Assembly (NCBI GenBank): GCA_036824045.1
Contig: DAITAZ010000026.1
Coordinates: 1-53,298, forward strand
Source: DAITAZ01 sp036824045
Lineage (GTDB): Bacteria; Pseudomonadota; Gammaproteobacteria; Burkholderiales; Rhodocyclaceae
DNA length: 53,298 nt
Direction: 5' to 3'
The notes beneath the pieces are model-generated. The model was given only the letters and a program-made list of their open reading frames with translations. It was not told where the DNA came from and searched no databases. Each line of letters opens with the position of its first letter. Positions within the stretch are counted from its first letter, which is position 1. Below are positions 32,892-40,276 of this stretch, piece after piece. The translations under genes and the position numbers were made by a program.

Positions 32892-33692
32892 ATGGGGGAT
32901 ACCGTCAAGCTGGACATCTGCGCGGGCGTGGCCACGGTCAGCCTGAACCGGCCCACTCAGCTTAATGCCTTGTCCGTGGAGATGATGCAGGATCTCAATC
33001 GGGCCCTGGCGGCGGTGGCCGCGGCCCAGGGGGTGGAGGTGGTGGTCATCCGGGGCAACGGCGGGCATTTCATGGCCGGCGGTGATATCCGGGAATTCCA
33101 TGCCCATGAGACGCTGGAGCCCCATGCCCGGCTGCATGCTTTCCGCGCCATGATCGAGCAGTGGATCAATCCCCTCGTGACCCAGATCCGGGCGCTGCAT
33201 CAGCCGGTGATTGCCAGCGTGGAAGGGGCCTGTGCCGGATTTGGCCTTTCGCTCGTGCTCGCCTGCGATCTGGCCCTGTGCGCGGACAACGCCAAGTTCA
33301 CCACGGCCTATGCCCATATCGGTCTGTCAGGCGACGGCGGTATTTCCTGGTTTCTGCCCCGGGTAGTGGGCGTGCGTCGCGCCACGGAGTTGCTGCTTTT
33401 CGGTGATCGCCTCGACGCCCGGCAGGCGCACGAGCTGGGCCTGGTCAATCGGGTCGTTCCCCTGGCGGATCTGGCGGCGGCAACCGCCGGACTGGTTGCC
33501 CGCGTGCAGGCCGGCCCACGCCAGGCCTATGCGGAGATCAAACAACTCCTCAACCACAGCGCCACCGCCACGCTTCCCGCCCAGCTTGCCGATGAGGCGC
33601 TGGCCTTTGCCCGCTGCGGTGCGACGGCGGATTTCATCGAAGGCACCGGCGCGTTTCTGGACAAGCGCAAGCCCGGTTTTCAGGGGCGCTAA
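32892..33692 (+). CDS. Crotonase-family protein, PaaG/isomerase-like
   Basis: A 266-residue enoyl-CoA hydratase/isomerase superfamily protein. GHFMAGGDIREF forms the oxyanion hole. At the position of the first hydratase glutamate the sequence reads GACAGFGLSLVLACDL, and the second is replaced by Asp in YAHIGLSGDGGISWFLPRVVG, as in PaaG-type isomerases. Hydration is therefore unlikely; double-bond isomerisation or a related acyl-CoA reaction is favoured. GGGAGGAG precedes the ATG. It is separated from the fad operon by the DUF2242 gene but may serve unsaturated or aromatic acyl-CoA use. Confidence 0.75.
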   Translation: MGDTVKLDICAGVATVSLNRPTQLNALSVEMMQDLNRALAAVAAAQGVEVVVIRGNGGHFMAGGDIREFHAHETLEPHARLHAFRAMIEQWINPLVTQIRALHQPVIASVEGACAGFGLSLVLACDLALCADNAKFTTAYAHIGLSGDGGISWFLPRVVGVRRATELLLFGDRLDARQAHELGLVNRVVPLADLAAATAGLVARVQAGPRQAYAEIKQLLNHSATATLPAQLADEALAFARCGATADFIEGTGAFLDKRKPGFQGR

Positions 33693-33696
33693 GAGG

Positions 33697-34086
33697 TCAC
33701 GCCTCGGGTGTATCCAGTCGGGCCGCGTTTGCTTCCCATTCCTGGCCGTTGAAGGGCACGATGGCGGTGCCGGATGCCGCCAGCAGATCGAAATCGTCCA
33801 GCACCCGAACGTTCACCGTGTAGAGCTGGGGCGCGGCCCGAGGCCGGGTGAAGACGTGGACGCCGCAATGGGTGCAGAAATGGTGCTTCGCGGTGCGGGT
33901 GCCAAACTGGTAAGTGCCGAGGGATTCAGCCCCGGAAACCAGTGTGAATCGCTCCGGTGGCACCCGGTGGTGGAGAAAGCCTTTCTTGCGGCAGATGGAG
34001 CAGTTGCAGTCGGTCACCCGGTCGATCACCGTGTCGATCTCGAAGCGGATGGCGCCGCAGTGGCAGGTGCCGGAATATCGGGGCAT
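33697..34086 (-). CDS. GFA/CENP-V-fold zinc protein
   Basis: A 129-residue protein of the glutathione-dependent formaldehyde-activating (GFA) superfamily. Zinc-site cysteines are in SGTCHCGAIRFEID, CNCSICRKKG and HFCTHCGVHVF. The ATG at 34086 begins at the family start (MPRYSGTCHCG); it lies 17 bases after the dinB stop, so co-transcription is likely. Many family members have no proven formaldehyde activity; the substrate here is unknown. It ends 4 bases after the convergent crotonase gene's stop. Confidence 0.8.
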   Translation of the reverse strand: MPRYSGTCHCGAIRFEIDTVIDRVTDCNCSICRKKGFLHHRVPPERFTLVSGAESLGTYQFGTRTAKHHFCTHCGVHVFTRPRAAPQLYTVNVRVLDDFDLLAASGTAIVPFNGQEWEANAARLDTPEA

Positions 34087-34103
34087 GGTTGCGGTGGCCC
34101 CGG

Positions 34104-35198
34104 TCAGAACAGCGGCAACGTCTTGCCCATTTCCATCTCCGCGAGTTGCTCCCGCCAGGCGTCCTCGCCCACCAGACCGGCCGCGCGGACGCCCAGCAGC
34201 CGCAGGGGGCGTTGCAGGTGGACCCGGCGCAGGCATTCCCGGGCGGCACGGCGGATCTGCACGGTGTCGGCGGTGGGCTCGGGCAGGGTGAGATCCCGTG
34301 TGAGGGTGCTGAAATCGGCGAAGCGGAGCTTGATGCCGATGGTGCGCGCCAAGTAGTGCCCCCGCTGCAAATCACCGGCAACCCGTTCGCAGAGGGTGAC
34401 GAAGATGGCGTTGAGCGTATCCCGGTGAAGCACCGGGTGGAGATCCTGGTCGAAGGTGGTTTCCCGGCTGCGGGAGCGGGGCTCCGAATGGGAGACGATC
34501 GGGCGGTTGTCTTCCCCGTGGGCGGCGGCGTGCAGCCAGCGCCCGTAGCTCGGGCCGAAGCGGAGGGTCAGCGATTCCAGCGGTGTGGCGGCGAGCTGGC
34601 CGATGGTCTCGATTCCCATGCTGGCCAGCCGGGCGCTGGCTTTGGGCCCGATGCCGTTGATGCGCCGGGCGGGCAGCGGCCAGATGCGGGAGGGGATGTC
34701 TTCCCGGGTCAGCAGGGTCAGTCCGTCCGGTTTGTCCAGATCCGAGCAAATCTTGGCCAGCAGCTTGTTGGGGGCAATGCCCAGGGAGCAGCTCAGGCCG
34801 GTGGCGTCCCGGATGGCGGACTTGATGGCGTGGCCGATGGCCGCGCTGTCACCGGGCTGGCTGGAGAGATCGGCATAGACCTCGTCGATGCCACGATCCT
34901 CGATGTCGGGTGCGATGGCGACGATGGCTGCCTTGAACAGACGGGAATACTTGCGGTACTCGTCGAAATCGACCGGCAGGAACACGCACTGGGGACAGAG
35001 CTGGTAAGCCTGACGCAGCGGCATGGCCGAGCGGATGCCGTATCGGCGGGCGACATAGTTGGCCGTGGTGACCACGCCGCGGCGGGTGGGGTCGCCGCGG
35101 CCGCCGATCGCCACCGGGAGGTCGCGTAGTTCCGGCCGGCGCAAAAGCTCCACCGAAGCGTAGAAGGCGTCCATGTCGATGTGGGCGATGCGTCGCAT
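34104..35198 (-). CDS. dinB: DNA polymerase IV (Y-family translesion polymerase)
   Basis: A 364-residue error-tolerant polymerase. Metal-binding acidic residues are D8 in HIDMDAFYASVE and D105/E106 in RGIDEVYADLS. The thumb/HhH region is PARRINGIGPKASARLASMGIETIGQL, and the little-finger domain includes SRSRETTFDQDL. The C-terminal beta-clamp motif is probably near MGKTLPLF, as usual for DinB (ends in xLxLF). The ATG at 35198 begins at the family start. No LexA box was recognised upstream; instead two small-RNA terminators precede it, insulating the gene from readthrough. Confidence 0.92.
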   Translation of the reverse strand: MRRIAHIDMDAFYASVELLRRPELRDLPVAIGGRGDPTRRGVVTTANYVARRYGIRSAMPLRQAYQLCPQCVFLPVDFDEYRKYSRLFKAAIVAIAPDIEDRGIDEVYADLSSQPGDSAAIGHAIKSAIRDATGLSCSLGIAPNKLLAKICSDLDKPDGLTLLTREDIPSRIWPLPARRINGIGPKASARLASMGIETIGQLAATPLESLTLRFGPSYGRWLHAAAHGEDNRPIVSHSEPRSRSRETTFDQDLHPVLHRDTLNAIFVTLCERVAGDLQRGHYLARTIGIKLRFADFSTLTRDLTLPEPTADTVQIRRAARECLRRVHLQRPLRLLGVRAAGLVGEDAWREQLAEMEMGKTLPLF

Positions 35199-35230
35199 GG
35201 GGCAAGTGTAGCGGCGCGCGGCGCGCAGGC

Positions 35231-35300
35231 AAAAAAAAGCCCGCCAAGCTGGCGGGCTGAATCCATTTCCAAAGGAGGAGAGGAGATGGAGGAGACGGTT
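35231..35300 (-). ncRNA. Candidate anti-Shine-Dalgarno small RNA A
   Basis: Read on the minus strand, the ~70-nt unit begins AACCGTCTCC near 35300. It contains three pyrimidine anti-SD runs (TCTCCTCC, CTCCTCTCC, CTCCTCC), then TTTGGAAATGGATTC. It ends in a perfect 9-bp terminator hairpin AGCCCGCCA-GCT-TGGCGGGCT followed by eight T (35231-35238). A -35/-10 candidate upstream is TTGCGT-N18-AAACTT. It is the sibling of unit B, 210 bases away, and the conserved part is exactly the RNA body, not the flanks. No open frame explains the conservation. TCTCCTCC is fully complementary to the ribosome-binding site GGAGGAGA of the cytochrome gene at 35657. Expression is inferred, not shown. Confidence 0.6.
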
Positions 35301-35444
35301 CAAAGTTTGCCACAGGGTTTTGTGCAACGCAACAAAGGAATCTTGGAAATTTGTGTCAACAGTCACGGTGCGATGTTGGTGCGGGGGCGCACCGACATGG
35401 GGCGGAAAGCCCTTGATATGCATGGCCCCTCTGGCAAAAGGGGT

Positions 35445-35510
35445 AAAAAAAAGCCCGCCGGGTGGCGGGCTGAATCCATATCCAAAGGAGGAGGATTGGA
35501 GGAGACGGTT
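35445..35510 (-). ncRNA. Candidate anti-Shine-Dalgarno small RNA B
   Basis: This ~66-nt sibling of unit A on the minus strand begins AACCGTCTCCTCC near 35510. It continues with TCCTCCTCCTTTGGA and ATGGATTC, and ends in the 8-bp perfect hairpin AGCCCGCC-ACCC-GGCGGGCT plus eight T (35445-35452). Upstream on the same strand TTGCAA-N17-AATACT is a reasonable sigma-70 promoter; a related arrangement precedes unit A. Its TCCTCCTCC is perfectly complementary to GGAGGAGGA directly before the soxC ATG. Architecture recalls the tandem sibling sRNAs of Neisseria and the CCUCCUCCC-motif RNAs of alphaproteobacteria, but similarity to either was not tested. Confidence 0.6.
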
Positions 35511-35656
35511 TCAGTATTGCACTGAGCGTTGTGCGTTGCAACAAAAAAATTGTTGGCAAGCGTTTCGCCCAGACGACCGGTGCTGGGGTTAGTGCCGATG
35601 GCGGCGGCGAGAGGCCCGCCCTATGCTGACAGGCACCCAACCGGAGGAGAACAAGG

Positions 35657-35983
35657 ATGAACACGAAAATAGCGATGCGCCTGGTGGGACTGGCCTGTGG
35701 CCTGATGGCAGCCGGGCCGGTCTGGGCCAATCCGTTTGCCAGCGGAAATGCGGAGACCGGGCGCAGGATTGCGGCGGAGCACCAGTGTGCGGGCTGCCAC
35801 ATCAGCCGCTTTGGCGGGGATGGCAGCGGGATCTACACCCGCAAGGATCGGCGGGTGAACTCGCCCGATCAGCTCCGGGCGCAGATTTCCATGTGCAGCA
35901 CCCAGTTGAAGAGCAATCTCTTTCCTGAAGAGGAGGAGCATCTGGCGGCGCACCTCAACGCGCTTTACTACAAGTTCAAGTAG
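35657..35983 (+). CDS. Small periplasmic c-type cytochrome
   Basis: A 108-residue protein with signal peptide (cleavage after GPVWA) and one haem motif, CAGCH, at about residues 44-48. KRFGG-type sequence after it (ISRFGGDGSGIYTR) and a helical C-terminus (EEEEHLAAHLNALYYKFK) fit a class I monohaem cytochrome; the sixth ligand may be a Met in QISMCS. GGAGGAGA at 35643-35650 is the ribosome-binding site and matches the neighbouring small RNAs. It is followed by a cytochrome c4 gene, suggesting an electron-transfer role for the sulfur-oxidation enzymes. Confidence 0.75.
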   Translation: MNTKIAMRLVGLACGLMAAGPVWANPFASGNAETGRRIAAEHQCAGCHISRFGGDGSGIYTRKDRRVNSPDQLRAQISMCSTQLKSNLFPEEEEHLAAHLNALYYKFK

Positions 35984-36014
35984 AGGCGGTGCGTTGCGCG
36001 GGAGTGCGCTGATG

Positions 36015-36036
36015 TATATCATAATTTACTGATATA
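36015..36036. promoter_or_regulatory. AT-rich palindrome upstream of cytochrome c4
   Basis: TATATCA (36015-36021) and TGATATA (36030-36036) form a perfect 7-bp inverted repeat with 8 bases between, 26 bases before the ATG. Size and AT-rich symmetry suit an ArsR/BigR-type repressor such as the one encoded at 38553, but no binding is shown. Confidence 0.45.
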
Positions 36037-36062
36037 ACCAGCAAAACGAGGAGACCTCACCC

Positions 36063-36665
36063 ATGCGCCACACTGCCACCCTCGCCTTCGGCCTGATCGC
36101 CCTGGCGCTTTCGTCCACCGCCAGCGCTGCCGACCTCAAGCGAGCCCAGGAGATTGTGGCGGGGCGCTGCTTCATGTGCCACGGCATGGAGGGGGAAAGT
36201 TCGTCCGCCCTGTACCCGCGTCTGGCGGGCCAGCACGCCAACTACATTGCCCGCCAGTTGGCGGATTTCAAGTCCGGGCGACGCAAGAGCGAGACCATGG
36301 CAAGCATGGCGGCGGACCTGACGCCGGAGGAGATGGCAGGCCTGGGTGCCTTCTTCGAAAAGCAGCCTTCCAAGCCCCACGCTCCGCGGGAAGCGGATCT
36401 GGCAGCCTTTGGCCGCTACATCTTCACCAAGGGCAATACCTACTCCGGCGTGCCGGCGTGTGCCACCTGCCATGGCCCCAAGGGCTACGGAACCGACCAG
36501 TTGCCGCGGCTGGCGGGCCAGCAGGCCCGATACACCGAAATCCAGCTCAAGCAGTTTGGCCAGCGGGAGCGCACCAACGACAATGCGGTGATGCACAGCG
36601 TGGCCTCGAAACTCACCGAACTGGAGATCAAGGCGGTGGCGGATTTCGTCAGCAGCCTGGACTGA
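36063..36665 (+). CDS. Dihaem cytochrome c4
   Basis: A 200-residue periplasmic dihaem cytochrome. The signal peptide ends SSTASA, before ADLKRAQEIVAGRCFMCHGMEG. The two haem sites are CFMCH (~36) and CATCH (~130), each followed by the c4-type stretch LAGQxxxYxxxQLxxF (PRLAGQHANYIARQL, PRLAGQQARYTEIQL), with Met ligands near ETMASMA and NAVMHS. It would carry electrons from flavocytochrome c or Sox to terminal oxidases. GAGGAG is well placed before the ATG. A strong hairpin follows. Confidence 0.88.
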   Translation: MRHTATLAFGLIALALSSTASAADLKRAQEIVAGRCFMCHGMEGESSSALYPRLAGQHANYIARQLADFKSGRRKSETMASMAADLTPEEMAGLGAFFEKQPSKPHAPREADLAAFGRYIFTKGNTYSGVPACATCHGPKGYGTDQLPRLAGQQARYTEIQLKQFGQRERTNDNAVMHSVASKLTELEIKAVADFVSSLD

Positions 36666-36679
36666 GCATCAATTTGATC

Positions 36680-36715
36680 AACGCAAACGGCCACCCGAGG
36701 GTGGCCGTTTGCGTT
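36680..36715. terminator. 17-bp perfect hairpin between convergent genes
   Basis: 36680-36696 is fully complementary to 36699-36715 with a 2-base loop (AACGCAAACGGCCACCC arm). It lies between the stops of cytochrome c4 and fccB and probably terminates both transcripts, although T-runs are short. Confidence 0.7.
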
Positions 36716-36732
36716 GCCGGGTCCGGCGACGG

Positions 36733-38004
36733 TTACACCAGCATGTCGGCCCAGATGTTCTTGGCCCAGGCCAGGGCGAACTTGCCTTCCAGTTCGTTCG
36801 GCGCCATCGACACACCGCCCGCGCCCTTGACCGGTTGCATGGTCTTGGCAGCGGCGTCGTAGGTGTGCACCGAAGAGACGTGGATCACGTTCTTGAAGTC
36901 CGTGAAGCTGTAGCAGGTGTTCATCAGCAGCGGGTCCGGGTTGGGGGCTTGCCCGGAGAGCATGTTGATGATGGCCGCCGCCGCCAGCTTGGCATGCTGG
37001 TTGGCCATGTGGCCGGACTTGGGCATGGTCGGAGCGGGGAAGGTGGCATCGCCCAGCACGTGGATGCCCTTGGCGGCCGTGCTTTCCATGGACAGCCAAT
37101 CCACGCCGCACCAGCGCTGATTGACGTTGACCAGCCCGGCCTGACCGGCAATGGTCCCGGCTTTCTGGGGGGGAATCACGTTCAGCACATCGGCTTTGAC
37201 CTTGTCGAACTCCAGGATCGCGGTGCGGCTGGCTACGTCCACGTCCCGCAACTCGCTCTGCGGCCGGTACTCCACCATGCCTTTGTAGGTGTCCGCCCAC
37301 ACTTTGGTGAACAGCCCTTTCTTGGAGGTGACCTCCTCGTTGGCGTCCAGAATCAGCACCTTGGACTTGGGCTTCTTCTGCTTGAAGTAGGCAGCGACCA
37401 CGCAGGCGCGCTCGTAGGGGCCGGGCGGGCAGCGGTAGGGCGCGCGGGGGATGCAGATGGCGAACACGCCGCCATCGGGCATGGCTTCCAGTTGCTTGCG
37501 CAGGGCCACGGTCTGCGGGCCGGCCTTCCAAGCGTGGAGGATCTGATCCTGGGCCGCCGCCGTGGCAAGGCCGGGCAGCGTGTCATAAACCAGTTCCACC
37601 CCGGGTGAAAGCACCAGGCGGTCGTACTTCAGCGAACCGTTACTGGCCAGTTTGACCGTGCGACTGGCTGCGTCCACGGCCACGACCTCGTCCTGCACGA
37701 CCTTTACGCCGTACTTCTTGAGTCCTTCGTAACCGATCGTGATGTCGGCCAGTTGTTTCTCGCCGGCAATCACCAGGTTGGAGATGGGGCAGGAAATGAA
37801 TTGGGCATTGCGTTCGACCAGCGTCACTTCCAGGCCGCCGTTGCTCCACATGCGCAGGTACTTGGCCACCGTGGCGCCACCGTATCCGCCGCCCACCACC
37901 ACCACCTGACCGCTGGCACGGCTGCCCGCGCCAGCGCAGCCGTACAGGGCGGCCAGGGCGCTGGCGCCGCCGGCCAGCTTGAGAAAATCGCGTCGTTGCA
38001 GCAT
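36733..38004 (-). CDS. fccB: Flavocytochrome c sulfide dehydrogenase, flavoprotein subunit
   Basis: A 423-residue periplasmic FAD protein that oxidises sulfide and passes electrons to a cytochrome subunit. It has a Tat signal (QRRDFLKLAGG) and FAD fold VVVVGGGYGGATVAKYL. C72 in FISCPISNLV corresponds to the cysteine that binds FAD covalently in Allochromatium FccB. Further cysteines in YRCPPGPYERAC and in NTCYSF could supply the redox disulfide; exact pairing was not established. A second nucleotide-related segment GIHVLGDATFPAPTMPKSGHMANQHAK is typical. It is 12 bases downstream of fccA. It could also be called SoxF. Confidence 0.88.
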   Translation of the reverse strand: MLQRRDFLKLAGGASALAALYGCAGAGSRASGQVVVVGGGYGGATVAKYLRMWSNGGLEVTLVERNAQFISCPISNLVIAGEKQLADITIGYEGLKKYGVKVVQDEVVAVDAASRTVKLASNGSLKYDRLVLSPGVELVYDTLPGLATAAAQDQILHAWKAGPQTVALRKQLEAMPDGGVFAICIPRAPYRCPPGPYERACVVAAYFKQKKPKSKVLILDANEEVTSKKGLFTKVWADTYKGMVEYRPQSELRDVDVASRTAILEFDKVKADVLNVIPPQKAGTIAGQAGLVNVNQRWCGVDWLSMESTAAKGIHVLGDATFPAPTMPKSGHMANQHAKLAAAAIINMLSGQAPNPDPLLMNTCYSFTDFKNVIHVSSVHTYDAAAKTMQPVKGAGGVSMAPNELEGKFALAWAKNIWADMLV

Positions 38005-38016
38005 GGCTCGTTCCCC

Positions 38017-38322
38017 TTATTTCTGCGCCGCGAACCAGGCGGCAATCATGTCCAACTGGGCGTCGGTATAGCCCTTGGAGATCTGATGCATGATGGTGGC
38101 CGGCTTGTCGCCGCTGCGGAAGTCATTGAGCTTCGAGAGCAACTTCTGCTTGTCCACCCCGGCCAGGGATTCCATGCCCCCTTGGCTCTTGCCGTTGGTC
38201 CCGTGGCAGTTGGCGCAGGTGGCGGCCAGATTGCGCGCCAGGTTCGGGTCCGCGGCGTGCCCGGCCAGCGGCAGGGCCGCCGCCAGTGCGAGTACAAACA
38301 CCGCAGTGCTGAGTTTCTTCAT
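38017..38322 (-). CDS. fccA: Flavocytochrome c cytochrome subunit (monohaem)
   Basis: A 101-residue periplasmic cytochrome. Signal peptide to GHA-A (residues ~1-23), haem motif CANCH at ~36-40, then GTNGKSQGGMESLAG. A likely Met ligand is in PATIMHQISKGYTDAQ, the pattern of FccA and related class I cytochromes. It is monohaem, as in green-bacterial types, not dihaem as in Allochromatium. It is the first gene of fccAB, in minus orientation, divergent from the ArsR-type regulator. Confidence 0.82.
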   Translation of the reverse strand: MKKLSTAVFVLALAAALPLAGHAADPNLARNLAATCANCHGTNGKSQGGMESLAGVDKQKLLSKLNDFRSGDKPATIMHQISKGYTDAQLDMIAAWFAAQK

Positions 38323-38509
38323 TCTTGCCTCCTTGTGTTTTCAGTCCCGGCGCGCCCGCTGGCAACGCCGGGATCTCCTCTCCCGGCCGGGCCGGAGTGA
38401 ACGTCAGTACCACCAAGCGGGAATCTTACCCCTGGGTATGCGCTCCTGTGTCGTCAGCATTTTCCCTGTGTCTTTGATGCACCGCAGAAAAATTAGAAGT
38501 TGACGATAT

Positions 38510-38532
38510 ACAAACATACTCATACAGTTTGT
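38510..38532. promoter_or_regulatory. Inverted repeat in the fccA/soxR divergent region
   Basis: ACAAAC (38510-38515) and GTTTGT (38527-38532) are separated by 11 bases, ending 20 bases before the regulator ATG in an AT-rich block. A plausible operator for the ArsR-type regulator acting on itself and the sox and fcc genes; no more than a candidate. Confidence 0.4.
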
Positions 38533-38552
38533 CAAAAGCAAGAGGATTCGTT

Positions 38553-38930
38553 ATGGACGAATCGGTTGAGCTGAACAGGGTTTTCGAAAGTGTGGCCAGT
38601 TACTTCGGCCTGCTGGCAGAGCCTGCACGTTTGCGGATTCTCAATTGTCTGTGCGGGCAGGAGCGTTCGGTCAATCAGGTGGTGGAGTTGGTGGGCCTTT
38701 CCCAGGCCAACACGTCGCGCCACCTCAATCTGCTCTACCGCGCCGGGGTGGTGGACCGGCGGCGGGAAGGTAACTCGGTGATCTACCGCCTGGTGGACCC
38801 GAACTTTGCGCATCTGTGCCGCACCGTGTGCGTGCAGATCGCCAGCGGAGGGGCGACCCTGCCGGGCCGCATGCCCAGCCGGGCAACGCTGATGAAGGTC
38901 AGCCAGAGCCTTCACACAACATCGAAGTGA
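38553..38930 (+). CDS. soxR: ArsR-family regulator of sulfur oxidation (SoxR/BigR-like)
   Basis: A 125-residue winged-helix repressor. DNA-recognition region VNQVVELVGLSQANTSRHLNLLYRAGVVDRRREGNSVIYRL. Cysteines C32 and C34 (NCLCGQ) and C89 and C93 (LCRTVC) flank the helix-turn-helix, as the reactive cysteines do in SqrR/BigR-type persulfide sensors, though spacing is not identical. Expected to release DNA when sulfane sulfur forms an internal polysulfide bridge. The ATG at 38553 has AAGAGG upstream; an earlier in-frame TTG is unlikely. soxC follows 11 bases downstream. Confidence 0.82.
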   Translation: MDESVELNRVFESVASYFGLLAEPARLRILNCLCGQERSVNQVVELVGLSQANTSRHLNLLYRAGVVDRRREGNSVIYRLVDPNFAHLCRTVCVQIASGGATLPGRMPSRATLMKVSQSLHTTSK

Positions 38931-38941
38931 ACGGAGGAGGA

Positions 38942-40276
38942 ATGTCGGAACCATCCCGCGTCCGGGGGCGCATCCAGCGCGCGCCGGAGAATTTCCTGAG
39001 TGACGCAGACATCCGCGAAGTGGCCGCTGGCCGCCGGGACTTTCTGCGCAAGAGCTTTCTTGCCGCCGGGGCCGCCGTAGCCGGTGGTGCCGGAGTGGCC
39101 CGCGCCAGCGAGGGCGATCCCAACATCCTCAACCTGCCCGAGCACAGCAAGATCCTGGGCCGGCCGGTGGCGGAGCGTGCCTATGGCGTGCCCTCCCAGT
39201 ACGAGCAGGGCCTGCGCCGCCGCGAAAGCCCGGGGCTGACCCGGGTGCAGGCGGCGTCGGTTTCCTTCGCGCCGCTGCAGGGGTTGTTCGGCATCATTAC
39301 GCCGTCCGGACTGCATTTCGAACGCCACCACCAAGGCTGGCATGACATCGACCCGTCCAAGCACCGGCTGATGATCAACGGTCTGGTGAAGAACCCCAAG
39401 GTCTTCACCATGGATGAGCTGATGCGCCTGCCCTCCGTGTCGCGCATCCATTTCATCGAGTGCGGCGCCAACACGGGCATGGAGTGGGGCAACGTGGCGG
39501 TGCCCACCGTGCAGTACACCCACGGCATGCTTTCGTGTTCCGAATTCACCGGGGTGCCCCTCTCCGTGCTGCTGGAGGAGTGCGGTTTCGACAAGAAGGC
39601 TGGCAAGTTCGTGCTGGCCGAGGGCGCGGATGGTTCGAGCATGACCCGCACCATCCCCATGGACCGCGCGCTGGACGACGTGCTCGTCGCCTGGGGGCAG
39701 AATGGCGAGATGCTACGCCCCGAGAACGGCTATCCGCTCCGCTTGGTGGTGCCGGGGGTGCAGGGGGTTTCCTGGGTCAAGTGGCTACGCCGCATCGAGG
39801 TAGGCGATCAGCCCTGGGCGACCAAGGACGAGGCCATCCATTACATCGACCTGATGCCCGATGGTCTCCACCGCCAGTACACCTCCATTCAGGAGTGCAA
39901 GTCGGTGATCACCACGCCTTCGGGCGGGCAGCTCTTGCTCGACAAGGGCTTCCACAACATCTCCGGGCTGGCCTGGTCCGGCCGGGGCAAGATCACCCGG
40001 GTGGATGTGTCCACTGACGGTGGCCGCAACTGGCGCACGGCGCGGCTGGAAACGCCGGTGCTGTCCAAGGCGCTGACCCGCTTCAATATCGACTGGGTGT
40101 GGGACGGTAGTCCCGCCATCCTCCAGTCCCGGGCCATCGATGAAACGGGTTACGTGCAGCCCGGCTATGGCCAGCTTCGGCAGGTGCGGGGCACCCGTTC
40201 CATCTACCACAACAACGCCATCCAGTCCTGGAAGCTGGCCGAAAGCGGGGAGGTGAGCAATGTCCAGATTCTCTAA
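38942..40276 (+). CDS. soxC: Sulfane dehydrogenase molybdopterin subunit SoxC
   Basis: A 444-residue molybdenum-cofactor enzyme of the sulfite oxidase family. With SoxD it oxidises the sulfane sulfur on SoxY, allowing full thiosulfate oxidation. It has a Tat signal, RRDFLRKSFLAAGAAVAGGA (31-50), and the molybdenum-ligand cysteine is C174 in FIECGANTGME. The dimerisation domain follows (KITRVDVSTDGGRNWRTARL). The ribosome-binding stretch GGAGGAGGA directly abuts the ATG, unusually close and an ideal target for the anti-SD RNAs at 35.2-35.5 kb. It overlaps soxD by 17 bases. Confidence 0.93.
   Translation: MSEPSRVRGRIQRAPENFLSDADIREVAAGRRDFLRKSFLAAGAAVAGGAGVARASEGDPNILNLPEHSKILGRPVAERAYGVPSQYEQGLRRRESPGLTRVQAASVSFAPLQGLFGIITPSGLHFERHHQGWHDIDPSKHRLMINGLVKNPKVFTMDELMRLPSVSRIHFIECGANTGMEWGNVAVPTVQYTHGMLSCSEFTGVPLSVLLEECGFDKKAGKFVLAEGADGSSMTRTIPMDRALDDVLVAWGQNGEMLRPENGYPLRLVVPGVQGVSWVKWLRRIEVGDQPWATKDEAIHYIDLMPDGLHRQYTSIQECKSVITTPSGGQLLLDKGFHNISGLAWSGRGKITRVDVSTDGGRNWRTARLETPVLSKALTRFNIDWVWDGSPAILQSRAIDETGYVQPGYGQLRQVRGTRSIYHNNAIQSWKLAESGEVSNVQIL

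Noticed and set aside
35231..35510. Plus-strand leader or ribosome-binding repeats
   Set aside because: The A-runs precede the hairpins on the plus strand and no T-run follows; only the minus strand gives proper terminators, and no plus-strand frame uses the GGAGGAG sites.
35552..35570. Sigma-54-like GG-N10-GC element before the small cytochrome gene
   Set aside because: Only part of the consensus is met and it overlaps the small-RNA B promoter region; a chance match is likely.
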